Positions 43,035 to 52,391 of a stretch of 64,000 nucleotides of DNA are shown here, in pieces. The notes below the pieces were generated by a model. It had not been told where the DNA came from. It made no database searches and saw only the letters and a program-made list of their open reading frames with translations. Source of the DNA: Qipengyuania gaetbuli (lineage in GTDB: Bacteria; Pseudomonadota; Alphaproteobacteria; Sphingomonadales; Sphingomonadaceae). Each line of letters begins with the position of its first letter. Within the stretch, counting starts at the first letter, position 1. The translations under genes and the position numbers were made by a program. The stretch spans positions 744,001-808,000 of the forward strand of contig NZ_JAIVLR010000001.1 of the NCBI RefSeq assembly GCF_020524765.1, given 5' to 3'.

Positions 43035-44822
43035 TTACTTGCCCCCAGCGGCGATCCATGCGTCGATCTTGGCTTCCAGCACCGACAGCGGGATGTTGCC
43101 CGTCGAAAGCACCTGGTCGTGGAAGCGGCGGACGTCGAAATCCTTGCCCAGCGCTTTCTCGGCCTTGGCGCGCAGGGCCTTAATCTTCAGCTCGCCCGTC
43201 TTGTAGGCCAGCGCCTGCGCCGGCATCACGATGTAGCGCGCAGTCTCGCTTTCTGCGAAATCGCGCGGCTGGCCGTTGGCGACCATGTATTCAATGGCCT
43301 TCTCGCGGCTCCAGCCCTTGGCGTGCATGCCGGTGTCGACGACAAGGCGCACCGCACGCAGCAATTCACCGCCCGCCAGCGCGCCGATCCGGTCGAGCGG
43401 GTCGTCATAAAGGCCCAGCTCGTAGCCGAGGCTTTCGGCATAAAGACCCCAGCCCTCGCCATAAGCGGTAAAGCCGTTGTAGCGCATGAAATCGGGCAGT
43501 TCCTCGTTCTCGTAGGCCAGCATGGTCTCGAAGTGATGGCCCGGATTGCCTTCGTGCATGTAGAGCGCGACCGAAGTGCCCAGCTTGCGCTCCGCCACGT
43601 TGTAGCCGCTGAAATAGAAGGTGCCGGGACGCGAACCGTCGATCTTGCCGGGATAGTAGGAGGCGGCGAGGTTGAAGGCCTCGCGATACTCTTCGTAAGG
43701 CTCGATCCGCAGCGGGGTCTTCGGCTGGTTGAGGAACAGGCGATCCATCAGCGGATCGACCTTGCGGCCGACCTCGTACCAGGCTTCCTGCAGGTCGGCC
43801 TTGGTGGTGTATGTCACCTGCTTGCGGTCGCCGGCCTCGGCCCGCGCCTTTGCGAGCGCTGCATTGATGCGCGCGACTTCGGCAAGGCCGGTCTGGTGGA
43901 TTTCCTCTGCCGTCAGCGGCAGCGTGGTCATTTCCTCGATGCGGAAAGCGTAATAGGCATTGCCGTTCGGGTTGTCGGTCGCAGCGATGCTGGTGCGGGC
44001 CTTCGGCAGGTATTCATTGGCGAGGAAATCGCGCATCCGCTTCATCGCGACAAACAGCGTGCCCTTCACGGTTTCGCGGTAGGCTGCGGTCAGGCGGTCC
44101 TTCTCGGCCTGAGAGAAGCTGGCCGGGAAGGCGCCCAGCGGCGCGTAATAGGGGTTCGAGGCATCGGGCGCGCCCAGCTGCGTGTCGAACTGCTTGATCA
44201 TGATCTCGACCGTCAGGCTCGGCAGAGTAATGCCCTGCGCCATGCCGGTGCGCATCCGCGCGATCATGTCGTCCACGCCCTTGGCCGCGGACCGGTGGCG
44301 GGCGAGGTTATTCTCGTAATCGGCGACCGTGTCGAAGGGCATCAGCGCACCGGGTGCCGACAGGCGCGGATAGAAGACGTGGAAGCCGCGGAAGTGGTCG
44401 ATCGGCGTTGCCAGGACGGTCGGCAGGATTTCCGCATCGGTTTCGGCGATGCGGCGCTGCATCGTGTATTCGAAGGTGTCGTAGACGATGCGGCCCGTCT
44501 CGCTCAGCGCATTGCGGTCGATCAGGCGCAGTGCGGCAAGGTCAGCCTGCGCGGCAGCGCGTTCCTTGGCGTAATAGGCAGGCGAAAAATCGCCCAGCGT
44601 GTCCGCATCGGAAAAATCGCCACGGAAGAAGGCCGAGGTGGGATTGCGATCGAGATAGGCCGCCTCACTCCGGTCGAGCAGGGCATCGAGCGCCGCTGCC
44701 GCCGTGGCCTGCTTCGCTGCCGCCACCGGTGCTTCGGCATAAGTGCCGACGGTCGAACAGGCGCCAAGTCCGGTTGCCAGAACCAGCGCCATCGCGGTCT
44801 TCGCTGCGAAAGTCTTCATCAT
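43035..44822 (-). CDS. DUF885-family lipoprotein, putative metallopeptidase
   Basis: A 595-residue predicted lipoprotein: signal MMKTFAAKTAMALVLATGLGAC with lipobox LGAC and Cys22. The rest is a single helical DUF885 domain with the zinc-binding-like motif YMHEGNPGHHFET near residue 425 (HExxxGHH) and TAYGEGWGLYAESLGYE soon after, whose glutamate may be the third ligand. Family members are carboxypeptidase-like. It lies 26 bases downstream of a paralogous gene on the same strand and ends in the same IDAWIAAGGK-type terminus, so the pair arose by tandem duplication. Confidence 0.85.
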   Translation of the reverse strand: MMKTFAAKTAMALVLATGLGACSTVGTYAEAPVAAAKQATAAAALDALLDRSEAAYLDRNPTSAFFRGDFSDADTLGDFSPAYYAKERAAAQADLAALRLIDRNALSETGRIVYDTFEYTMQRRIAETDAEILPTVLATPIDHFRGFHVFYPRLSAPGALMPFDTVADYENNLARHRSAAKGVDDMIARMRTGMAQGITLPSLTVEIMIKQFDTQLGAPDASNPYYAPLGAFPASFSQAEKDRLTAAYRETVKGTLFVAMKRMRDFLANEYLPKARTSIAATDNPNGNAYYAFRIEEMTTLPLTAEEIHQTGLAEVARINAALAKARAEAGDRKQVTYTTKADLQEAWYEVGRKVDPLMDRLFLNQPKTPLRIEPYEEYREAFNLAASYYPGKIDGSRPGTFYFSGYNVAERKLGTSVALYMHEGNPGHHFETMLAYENEELPDFMRYNGFTAYGEGWGLYAESLGYELGLYDDPLDRIGALAGGELLRAVRLVVDTGMHAKGWSREKAIEYMVANGQPRDFAESETARYIVMPAQALAYKTGELKIKALRAKAEKALGKDFDVRRFHDQVLSTGNIPLSVLEAKIDAWIAAGGK

Positions 44823-44848
44823 CGTCTCTCCTCGGTCCCCTTGCGAGC

Positions 44849-46669
44849 TTACTTGCCGCCGGCTGCAATCCAGCGGTCGATCTTTCCTTCCAGCACAGGC
44901 AGCGGCAGGCCGCCAGTGTCGAGCACCTGTGCATGGAAAGCGCGAATGTCGAAATCGTCACCCAACGCGGCTTCTGCCTTGCGGCGCAGTTCCTGGATCT
45001 TCAGCGCGCCCACCTTGTAGGCCAAGGCTTGGCTGGGAATGGCGATATAGCGTTCCACCTCGGCCACGACCTCGGTGCGGGTCATGCCCGAATTGTCCAG
45101 CATGAAGTCGATCGCCTGATCGCGCGTCCAGCCCTTGGAATGAAGGCCCGTGTCGACCACCAGCCGCATCGCGCGCAGCTGTTCGTCCTGCAGCGTGCCA
45201 TAGCGGTTCCACGGGTCTTCGAAGAACCCCATCTCGTAGCCCAGCGTCTCGGCATAGAGCGCCCAGCCCTCGACATAGGCCGTGGTCCCGCCGAAGCGCA
45301 TGAAGGCGGGCAGCGCCTCGTTTTCCTGCGCGAGGCTGATCTGGAAGTGGTGCCCAGGCGCGCCCTCGTGAAGGTAGAGCGTGACATTGCCCGTCGTCAG
45401 GCGGCTGGGCAGGTCGTAGGCGTTGAAATAGAAGGTGCCCGGACGCGATCCGTCGGGCGATCCGCCCTGGTAGGAACCGCCGGCTTCGAACTTCTCGCGA
45501 TATTCCTCGTAAGGCTTGATCTCGAGCGGGGTCTTGGGCGTCAGCGAGAAGTACTGCGGGATCTTCGCATCGACCTGCTTGCCGATATCGTAATAGGTCT
45601 GCGTCAGCGCCTCGCGGCTCTTCGGCTGGAACTTGGGATCGGTGCGGACATAGTCGAAGAACTCATTCAGCGTGCCGGCAAAGCCGACCTCCGCCTTCAC
45701 CTTTTCCAGTTCGCCCTTGATGCGCGCGACTTCGGACAGGCCGAGGTTGTGAAGATAGTCGGGCTCGAGCGGCAGGGTTGTCGTGTCTTCGACCAGGCGG
45801 CGATAGAGCGCCTCGCCGCCCTTCATCTGGGACAGGCCCACGGTGCCCCGCGCAGCGGCGTAATATTCATCGCGCAGAAAATCGCGCAGGCGCGCATGAG
45901 CGGCGTAGATGTCCGCGATACCGGTGCGATAATCCGCCTCCAGCCGCGCCTTGTCGGCAGCGGAGAAGCTGTCGGGGAAGTTCTTCACCGGCATGAAGAA
46001 AGGCGATTCCTCGATATCCATCGCCAGCTGCGTGTCGAGCTGGCTGATGACATTGCCGATGGTCAGCTTCGTTTCCAGCACCCCGCTCGCCATGCCTTCG
46101 CGGAAACGCGCGATCGAGCGGTCGGTCAAGGCAACGTAGTCGCGGTGGCGCGACAAATTGTTCTCGTAATCCTCGACCGTTTCGAAGGGCGCCGCGCTCT
46201 GCCCGCTGGCGAAGCTGGGATAGAAAGTGTGGAAGCCAGCAAAGTGGTTGACCGGTCGCACGCTGGTGGCAGCGAGGATTTCAGGGGTCAGCCCGGCCAG
46301 CACCTCGCGCTGGTTGTAGGCGAAAACGTCATAGGCAAGCTGGTCCGTCGCCGACAGCTTGGAACGGTCGATCTCGGCCAGCTTGGCAAGATTGAGCTGC
46401 GCATCTGCACGGGTCGCGTCGTTGAACGCGTCGGTCATGTAATCGCCCAGCCGGTCGGCATAGCGCATGTCGCCGCGGAACAGAGCGGAGATCGGGTTGA
46501 GCTTGAGGCTGCGCTCGTCCGCATCCTCGAACAGGCCGAACAGCTTGTCGTGTTCGCTGGCATCGTCAGCTTGCGCAACCGGCATGCTGTCTGCGACCGG
46601 CGGGGTCGCCGCGCAGGCGGCAAGCGTGATGGCGGACGCGCAGGCCAGCGCGAGGCGGATCGGTTTCAT
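44849..46669 (-). CDS. DUF885-family lipoprotein, paralogue of the adjacent gene
   Basis: A 606-residue predicted lipoprotein with signal MKPIRLALACASAITLAAC (lipobox LAAC, Cys19). It has the same DUF885 domain with YLHEGAPGHHFQISLAQE near residue 435 and TTAYVEGWALYAETLGYE after it, and ends IDRWIAAGGK. Sequence is similar throughout to the downstream copy. ATG 46669 follows GGATAGAG and starts the lipoprotein signal; a frame opening 19 codons earlier is not signal-like. Both products would face the periplasm and probably cleave peptides. Confidence 0.85.
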   Translation of the reverse strand: MKPIRLALACASAITLAACAATPPVADSMPVAQADDASEHDKLFGLFEDADERSLKLNPISALFRGDMRYADRLGDYMTDAFNDATRADAQLNLAKLAEIDRSKLSATDQLAYDVFAYNQREVLAGLTPEILAATSVRPVNHFAGFHTFYPSFASGQSAAPFETVEDYENNLSRHRDYVALTDRSIARFREGMASGVLETKLTIGNVISQLDTQLAMDIEESPFFMPVKNFPDSFSAADKARLEADYRTGIADIYAAHARLRDFLRDEYYAAARGTVGLSQMKGGEALYRRLVEDTTTLPLEPDYLHNLGLSEVARIKGELEKVKAEVGFAGTLNEFFDYVRTDPKFQPKSREALTQTYYDIGKQVDAKIPQYFSLTPKTPLEIKPYEEYREKFEAGGSYQGGSPDGSRPGTFYFNAYDLPSRLTTGNVTLYLHEGAPGHHFQISLAQENEALPAFMRFGGTTAYVEGWALYAETLGYEMGFFEDPWNRYGTLQDEQLRAMRLVVDTGLHSKGWTRDQAIDFMLDNSGMTRTEVVAEVERYIAIPSQALAYKVGALKIQELRRKAEAALGDDFDIRAFHAQVLDTGGLPLPVLEGKIDRWIAAGGK

Positions 46670-46770
46670 TGGCTCTATCCCTGTTTTGATGCGCCAGCGC
46701 CTATGGCGCAGCGGCAGGCCCCGCAAGCGGCAAAGCGGACAGGCGGCCTACCCGCGTCGATCAATGCCGC

Positions 46771-47703
46771 TCAATCGAGGCAGAAACGGTCGCCGTGCCG
46801 CGCGATACCGAAGCCGCGCGCTTCCACCTCGCGCGCCTCGGCCGACGCCGGATCGCGGATCGGGTTGGTGTGATTGTAATGGATGAAGCGCACCTTGGCG
46901 CGCTGGTCGGCTGGCAGGTGCTGGAGCATGTCCATCGTCGCCCTGACGCGCGGATGCGGGATCTCGCTCATGTCGCGCCCGGGCAGTTCGTTGTCGTCCC
47001 AGAAGGTTGCATCGATGAAGACATAGCGGCCCGTCTCGACCAGTTCGAACAGGGCGGATCGATCACCGCGCGTGAACTGCTCCCAGCTGTCGATGTCGGG
47101 CACGTAATGGAACGCAGTCTTCCCGGCGAAGACCATGAAGCCTGCGGTTTCGGAATATTCGTCGCGGTGAGGCACGGCATAGGGCAGCACGCGCAGGCGC
47201 CCCAGGTCGAGCGGGGTAATGCCCCCGTTCGCCAGCAACCTGACCTCGATGTTGCCGAGCTCGACCAGCTGGCTCCACGGGCCGTTCGCACGGAGGAACT
47301 GCGCCATGCGCGGCAGGGCATAGACCGGCATGCCTTTCGCGCCAGCCGCCTCGCGCCCTAGCCAGGCGAGTCCCAGATAGTGGCCGATATGCGCATGGGT
47401 CAGGAAGATGCCATCCAAACCGAGCCCTTCAACCGGTGGCTCGATACGATCGAGCTCCGCCAGCTGTTCGGTAATCGCGGGCGAGGCGTCGAACAGGTAT
47501 CGCTTGTTAGAACCGCGATCGATCAGCGCGAGCGAGGAAGGCAGCAGGCGCTCCCCTGCGTCGTCCGCATTGCCGATCTGCGGCGCACCTGCGTCCTGTC
47601 CTGCGCCAAGGACGACCAGCTCGCGCTCGCATATGCCGCCTTCTTCCCCAGCAGCCGGGACTGCGAGGCCGAGTGCGGCAGCGAGCGCGAGGGTGGCCCT
47701 CAT
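46771..47703 (-). CDS. secreted metallo-beta-lactamase-fold hydrolase (PqqB-like)
   Basis: A 310-residue exported protein with signal peptide MRATLALAAALGLAVPAAGE. The MBL fold is indicated by VVLGAGQDAGAPQIGNAD near residue 31, LDGIFLTHAHIGHYLGLAWLG near residue 100 and later histidines in PYAVPHRDEYSE and RFIHYNHTNP. The usual HxHxDH motif reads HAHIGH, which lacks the aspartate. The start resembles PqqB-type proteins, but no pqq genes are present. ATG 47703 overlaps the upstream amidohydrolase stop as ATGA, so the two are translationally coupled. Confidence 0.8.
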   Translation of the reverse strand: MRATLALAAALGLAVPAAGEEGGICERELVVLGAGQDAGAPQIGNADDAGERLLPSSLALIDRGSNKRYLFDASPAITEQLAELDRIEPPVEGLGLDGIFLTHAHIGHYLGLAWLGREAAGAKGMPVYALPRMAQFLRANGPWSQLVELGNIEVRLLANGGITPLDLGRLRVLPYAVPHRDEYSETAGFMVFAGKTAFHYVPDIDSWEQFTRGDRSALFELVETGRYVFIDATFWDDNELPGRDMSEIPHPRVRATMDMLQHLPADQRAKVRFIHYNHTNPIRDPASAEAREVEARGFGIARHGDRFCLD

Positions 47704-48971
47704 TCGATGATGCGGCCGCGCACCATCACCCAGTCGGTCTGCTCCACCAGCGTCACATCGTCGAGCGGGTTGCCCGGCACCGCGATGATGTCCGCCGAAT
47801 AGCCCGGCGCGATGCGGCCGATCTGGTTTTCCATGCCCAGCACCTTGGCCGCGCCCGTCGTCGCGCTGGCGAGCACTTCGCGGTCGGACATGCCGCCAGC
47901 CCGCATCAGGCCGAGTTCCTTGGCATTGTCGCCATGCTCGAACACGCCGGCATCGGTGCCGAAGGCGATCGTCACGCCCCATTTGCGGGCACGCTCGACA
48001 ATGCTTTCGGCATAGGCGGCGACAGCGCGGACCTTGTCTTCCACGACCGGGGTGTAGACGCCCTTGCCCAGATTGCCGCGGATGCCCTGGAAGGCCATGA
48101 GCGTGGGCACGAGCACGGTGCCGTTCTCGCGCATCGCCTTGGCAGCGGCCTCGTCGATATAGGTACCGTGTTCGATCGAGGTCACGCCTGCGCGGGCCGC
48201 GGCTTCGATGCCGCGTGCGCCATGCGCATGGGCCATGACCTTGAGGCCAAGCGAGCGGGCGGTATCGACGATGCTCTTCATCTCGGCATCGGTGAAATGC
48301 GCTTCCAGCCCGCGGCCCTGCTGGCTCAGCACGCCGCCGGTTGCGGTGATCTTGATGATGTCGGCCCCGTTCTGGCTGGCGAGCCGGACCTTCTCCGCAC
48401 ATTCGACCGCGCCGGTGCAATTGTAGCCGTCATCGAGCAGCGCGTTCACTTCGGGCAGGAAGCCGCTGGTGTCGCCGTGCCCGCCGACGATGGCGAGCGA
48501 AGGTCCGGCAGCGACGATGCGCGGTCCGGCTATTAACCCTTCGGCAGTCGCCCGGCGCAGCGAGAAAGCAGTGTGCTGGGCACTGCCCGCCTCGCGCACG
48601 GTGGTGAAGCCGGCCTTGGCGGTGAGGCGCGCGTTCTTGGCCCCGATCACCACGTCCCATTCGGTCGGTTCGGTCGTCGCTTTCCAGAAATCACCGCCCG
48701 GATCGCCGGTGAGGTGCGTGTGCAAATCGATCAAGCCGGGAGCCAGCGTCCGCCCTTCGAGGTGGACCATGTTCGCACCGTCGGGCACGCCCTTCCAGCC
48801 TTCCTCCACGCTGACGATTACGCCGTCCTTCACGGTGACGGTGGCCTTGCCCATCGGCTTGCTGGCAGCATCGATCACGAGGCCGTCGGCATGGATGATG
48901 GTCGTCTCTGCGGCCAGCGGCGAGGTAGCGGCGAGCAGGCTGGCAGTCAGCCCGGCGATCAGTTTGCGCAT
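47700..48971 (-). CDS. secreted metal-dependent amidohydrolase (imidazolonepropionase/Xaa-Pro dipeptidase-like)
   Basis: A 423-residue periplasmic amidohydrolase with signal MRKLIAGLTASLLAATSPLAA. Metal-site motifs are intact: GLIDLHTHLTGDPGG near residue 82, the lysine in ADIIKITATGG, histidines in VMAHAHGARGIEAA and GVTSIEHGTY, and the aspartate in IAFGTDAGVFEHG. Related enzymes cleave Xaa-Pro or Xaa-Lys dipeptides. ATG 48971 follows AGGAG; a frame opening 13 codons earlier is not signal-like. It is coupled to the MBL gene downstream and divergent from the S9 peptidase gene. Confidence 0.88.
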   Translation of the reverse strand: MRKLIAGLTASLLAATSPLAAETTIIHADGLVIDAASKPMGKATVTVKDGVIVSVEEGWKGVPDGANMVHLEGRTLAPGLIDLHTHLTGDPGGDFWKATTEPTEWDVVIGAKNARLTAKAGFTTVREAGSAQHTAFSLRRATAEGLIAGPRIVAAGPSLAIVGGHGDTSGFLPEVNALLDDGYNCTGAVECAEKVRLASQNGADIIKITATGGVLSQQGRGLEAHFTDAEMKSIVDTARSLGLKVMAHAHGARGIEAAARAGVTSIEHGTYIDEAAAKAMRENGTVLVPTLMAFQGIRGNLGKGVYTPVVEDKVRAVAAYAESIVERARKWGVTIAFGTDAGVFEHGDNAKELGLMRAGGMSDREVLASATTGAAKVLGMENQIGRIAPGYSADIIAVPGNPLDDVTLVEQTDWVMVRGRIIE

Positions 48972-49092
48972 GGAATCTCCTCTTGTCCCTTGGCCGCCTG
49001 ATGCCTGCACCGCCCGCCGCCCGCAAGCCCCGGTTTGCCCTCCGGCGCGAGGTCGCTATGAGACCGCCAGACGATTCCCAGAGGAGAGAACC

Positions 49093-51153
49093 TTGACCCG
49101 AATTCGCCGTACCGTCCTTGCCGCAGGCCTGCTGGCCACCGCATCGATCGCCGCGCAGGCGCAGGCCCGTCCGATGACGCCCGAAGACGTCGCCGCGCTC
49201 GAAAGCGTAGGCACCGTGGCTGTCTCGCCCGATGGCCGCAGCATCGCCTACACCACTGCCGCCCTCCCCGACGTGACCGAAGGCGAGGAAAACGGTTCGA
49301 CCGAGCAGCAATTGAAGCTCGCCTATGGTCCGATGAATGCGCGCGACTTCCTGCCCGACAGCATGAACGTCTCGGCCATCCAGTATTCGCCCGATGGCCG
49401 CACCATCAGCTTCCTGTGGACCGAAAAGGATGGCGACCGCGCCGTGTGGGGCATCCCGGTCGACGGCGGCGCGCATCGCAAGCTGGCAGCAGTCAAGGAT
49501 GCGAGCGTGCGCTCCTACGCCTGGGCACCCGACGGTTCGGCCATCTGGATGCTGGCCTCTGCCGAAAAGGACAAGGACCGCGAAAAGGAGTCGAAGGCCG
49601 GCTTCAACGCCATCGTCTATGAAGAGGAAGCCCGCCTCAACCGCCTGTTCTCCGCCAAGATCGGCGCTGAAGTGGATGCCGAGCCGAAGGCCGTGACCAT
49701 CCCCGGCTACGTCAGCGGCTTCAAGGTCGCGCCGGGCGGCAAGACCGCCGTGGTCGACAGCGCACCCACGCCGCAGATCGACGACGAATATACTTCCAAG
49801 CGTGCCCATGTGATCGACCTTGCCACCGGCAAGGTGCTGGCAGTGGTCGAAACGCCCGGCAAGCTGGGCGACATCGAGGTTTCGCCCGATGGCAAGCAGC
49901 TGTCAATGATCGCCGGCGTCGACATGAACGATCCCGCCGATACGACGCTGCACCTCGTCGACGTGGCAAGCGGTAGCTACCGCGCGCTCAATGCCGGCGC
50001 TCCGGAAGCCGCAGTCGATGCCGCATGGCTGGCCGACGGCCGCCTTGCGGCAGTGATCCACAAGGGCGTGCAGTCGGCGCTGCGCATCTACAATGCCGAC
50101 GGCACCGTCGCCGAAGAGCATGACGGCGGCGAGCTCATTCTCTCCAACGTGGAAACGGGCGGCAACACCATCGCCGTCGAGGCGAGCAGCCCGCAGCACC
50201 CGACCGAACTGTTCGTGTGGAACAACGGCGCCTTCGCCCGCTGGACCCAGCACAATCCGTGGCTGTCGGAAATCGACTTCGGCAAGCAGCGCGCCTTCAC
50301 TTTCACTGCGACCGACGGACAGCAGGTGGAAGGCGTGCTGATCGAGCCGGTTGGCGGCGTTCCCAAGGGCGGCGCCCCGCTGATCCTCAACGTCCACGGC
50401 GGCCCCGAAGCGCATGACAGCAACGGCTGGCAGACCGCCTATTCCAAGCCGGGCCAGGTGGCCGCGGGCAAGGGCTATGCCGTCTTCCTGCCTAATTATC
50501 GCGGCTCGACCGGCTACGGCACGGCATTCTCCAAGCAGCACCAGGGTCGCTACACCGATCCCGAATTCCGTGACCTCGTCGATGCCAAGCGCGCGCTGGT
50601 CGAGGCGGGCATCGCAGATGCCGACCGCGTCGGCGTGACCGGCGGTTCCTACGGCGGCTATGCGACCGCATGGACCAGCACCTATTACAGCGACGAATTC
50701 GCTGCCGGTGTCATGTTCGTGGGCATTTCGAACCAGATTTCGAAGTTCGGCACCACCGACATCCCCTACGAGATGTACAATGTGCACAGCCGCGCATGGC
50801 CGTGGGACAACTGGCAGAAGATGCTCGAAGTCTCGCCGATCTATCATGTCGACAAGGCCGAAACCCCGCTGCTGATCATGCACGGTGCTGAAGACACCCG
50901 CGTCGCGCCGAGCCAGAGCTACGAGCTTTACCGCTCGATCAAGGTGCGCAAGCCGGACACTCCGGTTCGCCTCGTGCTGTACCCGGGCGAAGGTCACGGC
51001 AACCAGAAGGCCGCCGCGCGCTACGATTACAATCTGCGCATGATGGAATGGTTCGACACCTACCTGAAGACGGGCGACCGCGACGCGAAACTGCCCGATC
51101 CGCGCCCCGACCTCGCCGACGGCACGGTCGGTACGGCCAAAAAGGACGACTGA
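49093..51153 (+). CDS. secreted S9-family serine peptidase (dipeptidyl/acylaminoacyl peptidase type)
   Basis: A 686-residue exported enzyme. It starts at TTG 49093, four bases after GAGGAGAG, giving the signal MTRIRRTVLAAGLLATASIAAQAQA. An N-terminal beta-propeller (about residues 30-400, VSPDGRSIAYT, YSPDGRTISFLW, WAPDGSAIW) precedes an alpha/beta-hydrolase domain. The catalytic triad is visible: serine in VTGGSYGGYATAW, aspartate in MHGAEDTRVAPS and histidine in LYPGEGHGNQK. It would release dipeptides or modified amino acids from oligopeptides in the periplasm. A terminator follows that overlaps the next gene's ribosome-binding site. Confidence 0.92.
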   Translation: MTRIRRTVLAAGLLATASIAAQAQARPMTPEDVAALESVGTVAVSPDGRSIAYTTAALPDVTEGEENGSTEQQLKLAYGPMNARDFLPDSMNVSAIQYSPDGRTISFLWTEKDGDRAVWGIPVDGGAHRKLAAVKDASVRSYAWAPDGSAIWMLASAEKDKDREKESKAGFNAIVYEEEARLNRLFSAKIGAEVDAEPKAVTIPGYVSGFKVAPGGKTAVVDSAPTPQIDDEYTSKRAHVIDLATGKVLAVVETPGKLGDIEVSPDGKQLSMIAGVDMNDPADTTLHLVDVASGSYRALNAGAPEAAVDAAWLADGRLAAVIHKGVQSALRIYNADGTVAEEHDGGELILSNVETGGNTIAVEASSPQHPTELFVWNNGAFARWTQHNPWLSEIDFGKQRAFTFTATDGQQVEGVLIEPVGGVPKGGAPLILNVHGGPEAHDSNGWQTAYSKPGQVAAGKGYAVFLPNYRGSTGYGTAFSKQHQGRYTDPEFRDLVDAKRALVEAGIADADRVGVTGGSYGGYATAWTSTYYSDEFAAGVMFVGISNQISKFGTTDIPYEMYNVHSRAWPWDNWQKMLEVSPIYHVDKAETPLLIMHGAEDTRVAPSQSYELYRSIKVRKPDTPVRLVLYPGEGHGNQKAAARYDYNLRMMEWFDTYLKTGDRDAKLPDPRPDLADGTVGTAKKDD

Positions 51154-51187
51154 CCGGGCGATTTCTTATGCCCTGTCTGCTAAAGAC

Positions 51188-51222
51188 CCGCCTTCCGGAC
51201 ACTTTCGGGAGGCGGTTTTTTT
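51188..51222 (+). terminator. Rho-independent terminator of the S9 peptidase gene
   Basis: Ten-base stem CCGCCTTCCG (51188-51197) with CGGGAGGCGG (51206-51215), one G-T pair, followed by seven T. The 3' arm includes GGGAGG, which is eight bases before the TTG start of the next gene. Confidence 0.88.
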
Positions 51223-51736
51223 GCGTGCATTGCTGGCCATGGCCGTTGGCGCATTCTTCCTTGCGATGGCGCTGGGGTTCATCCCGCTGGGCGACGACGA
51301 GCCGCCTGCCGTCATGATGTGGATCATCGGCATCATGGGCGGCCTCACCCTGCTTGGCGGTATTTCTCACCTGCGCCTGCGTATGAAGCGACGCGCGGCC
51401 TATTCCGGCGGGCGCGAACGCAAGGGGACGGTCAGGCTGTTCTCACCTCTGGGCGAGGATAGCGACACGGCCGTCCTGCTGTTCGCCAACAGCCATTCGG
51501 AATGGCTGATGTCGGTCGATCTCGGCAGCCTCAAGACAGTGAAGGACAAGCTTTCCGAAGGCGTGCCGGCCAAGGCTTACCTGGGCGACGACGACCGCAT
51601 CTACGGCCTCGATATCGGGACTGTGAAGGCCCTGCCGATTTCGCCCGGCGTGCCTTACGAAGGCAAGCTGCGCAGCCGCATGGAATGGGCGGAGCGCAAG
51701 AAGGCCGAATGGGCCGACAAGGCTGCCGGGCAATAG
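51221..51736 (+). CDS. hypothetical membrane-anchored protein
   Basis: A 171-residue protein with two N-terminal hydrophobic helices (MRALLAMAVGAFFLAMALGF and VMMWIIGIMGGLTLLGGI), then a soluble domain containing RKGTVRLFSPLGEDSDTAVLLF and EWLMSVDLGSLKTVKDKL. No family recognised. The start is TTG 51221, eight bases after GGGAGG; both the ribosome-binding site and the start lie in the preceding terminator. ATG 51239 is an alternative without a ribosome-binding site. It is convergent with the DUF2585 gene, with four bases between stops. Confidence 0.65.
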   Translation: MRALLAMAVGAFFLAMALGFIPLGDDEPPAVMMWIIGIMGGLTLLGGISHLRLRMKRRAAYSGGRERKGTVRLFSPLGEDSDTAVLLFANSHSEWLMSVDLGSLKTVKDKLSEGVPAKAYLGDDDRIYGLDIGTVKALPISPGVPYEGKLRSRMEWAERKKAEWADKAAGQ

Positions 51737-51740
51737 GCGC

Positions 51741-52334
51741 TCAGCCCAGCGCCTGCCATTCGCGGATGAATTCGAACGGGTAGGCCAGCATGATGACGTT
51801 GAGCGTCAGATTGTCGCGCACCACCAGCGCCGCGACCACTTCCATGATAATCGCCAGCACCACCGTTACCCGCACGGGCAGCTTGAGGGCGAGGAAGAAG
51901 CCCAGGCTCATCCAGCCGATGTCGGCCATGGAATTGATGATGCTGTCGCCCGAATAGCCCCAGTTCACCGTGACCGAACGATAGCGGTCGATGACCATGG
52001 GCGTGTTCTCGATGATCTCCCATGCCGCTTCGAGGAAGACGGCGAGCGTGAAGCTGTACCTCGCAGCCTGCTTGCCGCCGATGCCTGCACGCGAGAACAG
52101 CAGCCAGCCGAGCGCGTAGAACAGCATCCCGTGGATGATGTGGCTGGGCGTATACCAGTCGGACAGGTGCTGGCTGTTGCCCGAGGCGTTGATGTCCCCG
52201 TACCACAGCGCGACATAGCCGCAGGTGCAGATCGGCGGGCGATCCATGGCGAAGAGCACGGCCAGCGTGACGGCCGTTATGACGAGGCCGGCGATGATTG
52301 CCGCGCGGTGCGGCCTCAGTGGGTTCGCGGTCAT
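51741..52334 (-). CDS. DUF2585 (UPF0314) membrane protein
   Basis: A 197-residue protein with about five hydrophobic segments. The conserved blocks CTCGYVALWYGDI, SDWYTPSHIIHGMLFY, EAAWEIIENTPMVIDRYR and NSMADIGWMSLGFFLA are typical of DUF2585, which is a family found mainly in Alphaproteobacteria with no known function. ATG 52334 gives the shorter, family-like N-terminus; an ATG 12 codons upstream is possible. Histidines, glutamates and aspartates in the conserved blocks suggest an enzymatic membrane active site, which is inference. Confidence 0.85.
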   Translation of the reverse strand: MTANPLRPHRAAIIAGLVITAVTLAVLFAMDRPPICTCGYVALWYGDINASGNSQHLSDWYTPSHIIHGMLFYALGWLLFSRAGIGGKQAARYSFTLAVFLEAAWEIIENTPMVIDRYRSVTVNWGYSGDSIINSMADIGWMSLGFFLALKLPVRVTVVLAIIMEVVAALVVRDNLTLNVIMLAYPFEFIREWQALG

Positions 52335-52391
52335 GGAGGCGAGATTGCGCGCACAGCCCCGCCCCGACAAGTGACCTGCGAATTCTATCCG

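Noticed and set aside
44354..46873. Plus-strand open frame of 839 codons
   Set aside because: Antisense to the two DUF885 genes, whose sense proteins have signal peptides and conserved motifs.
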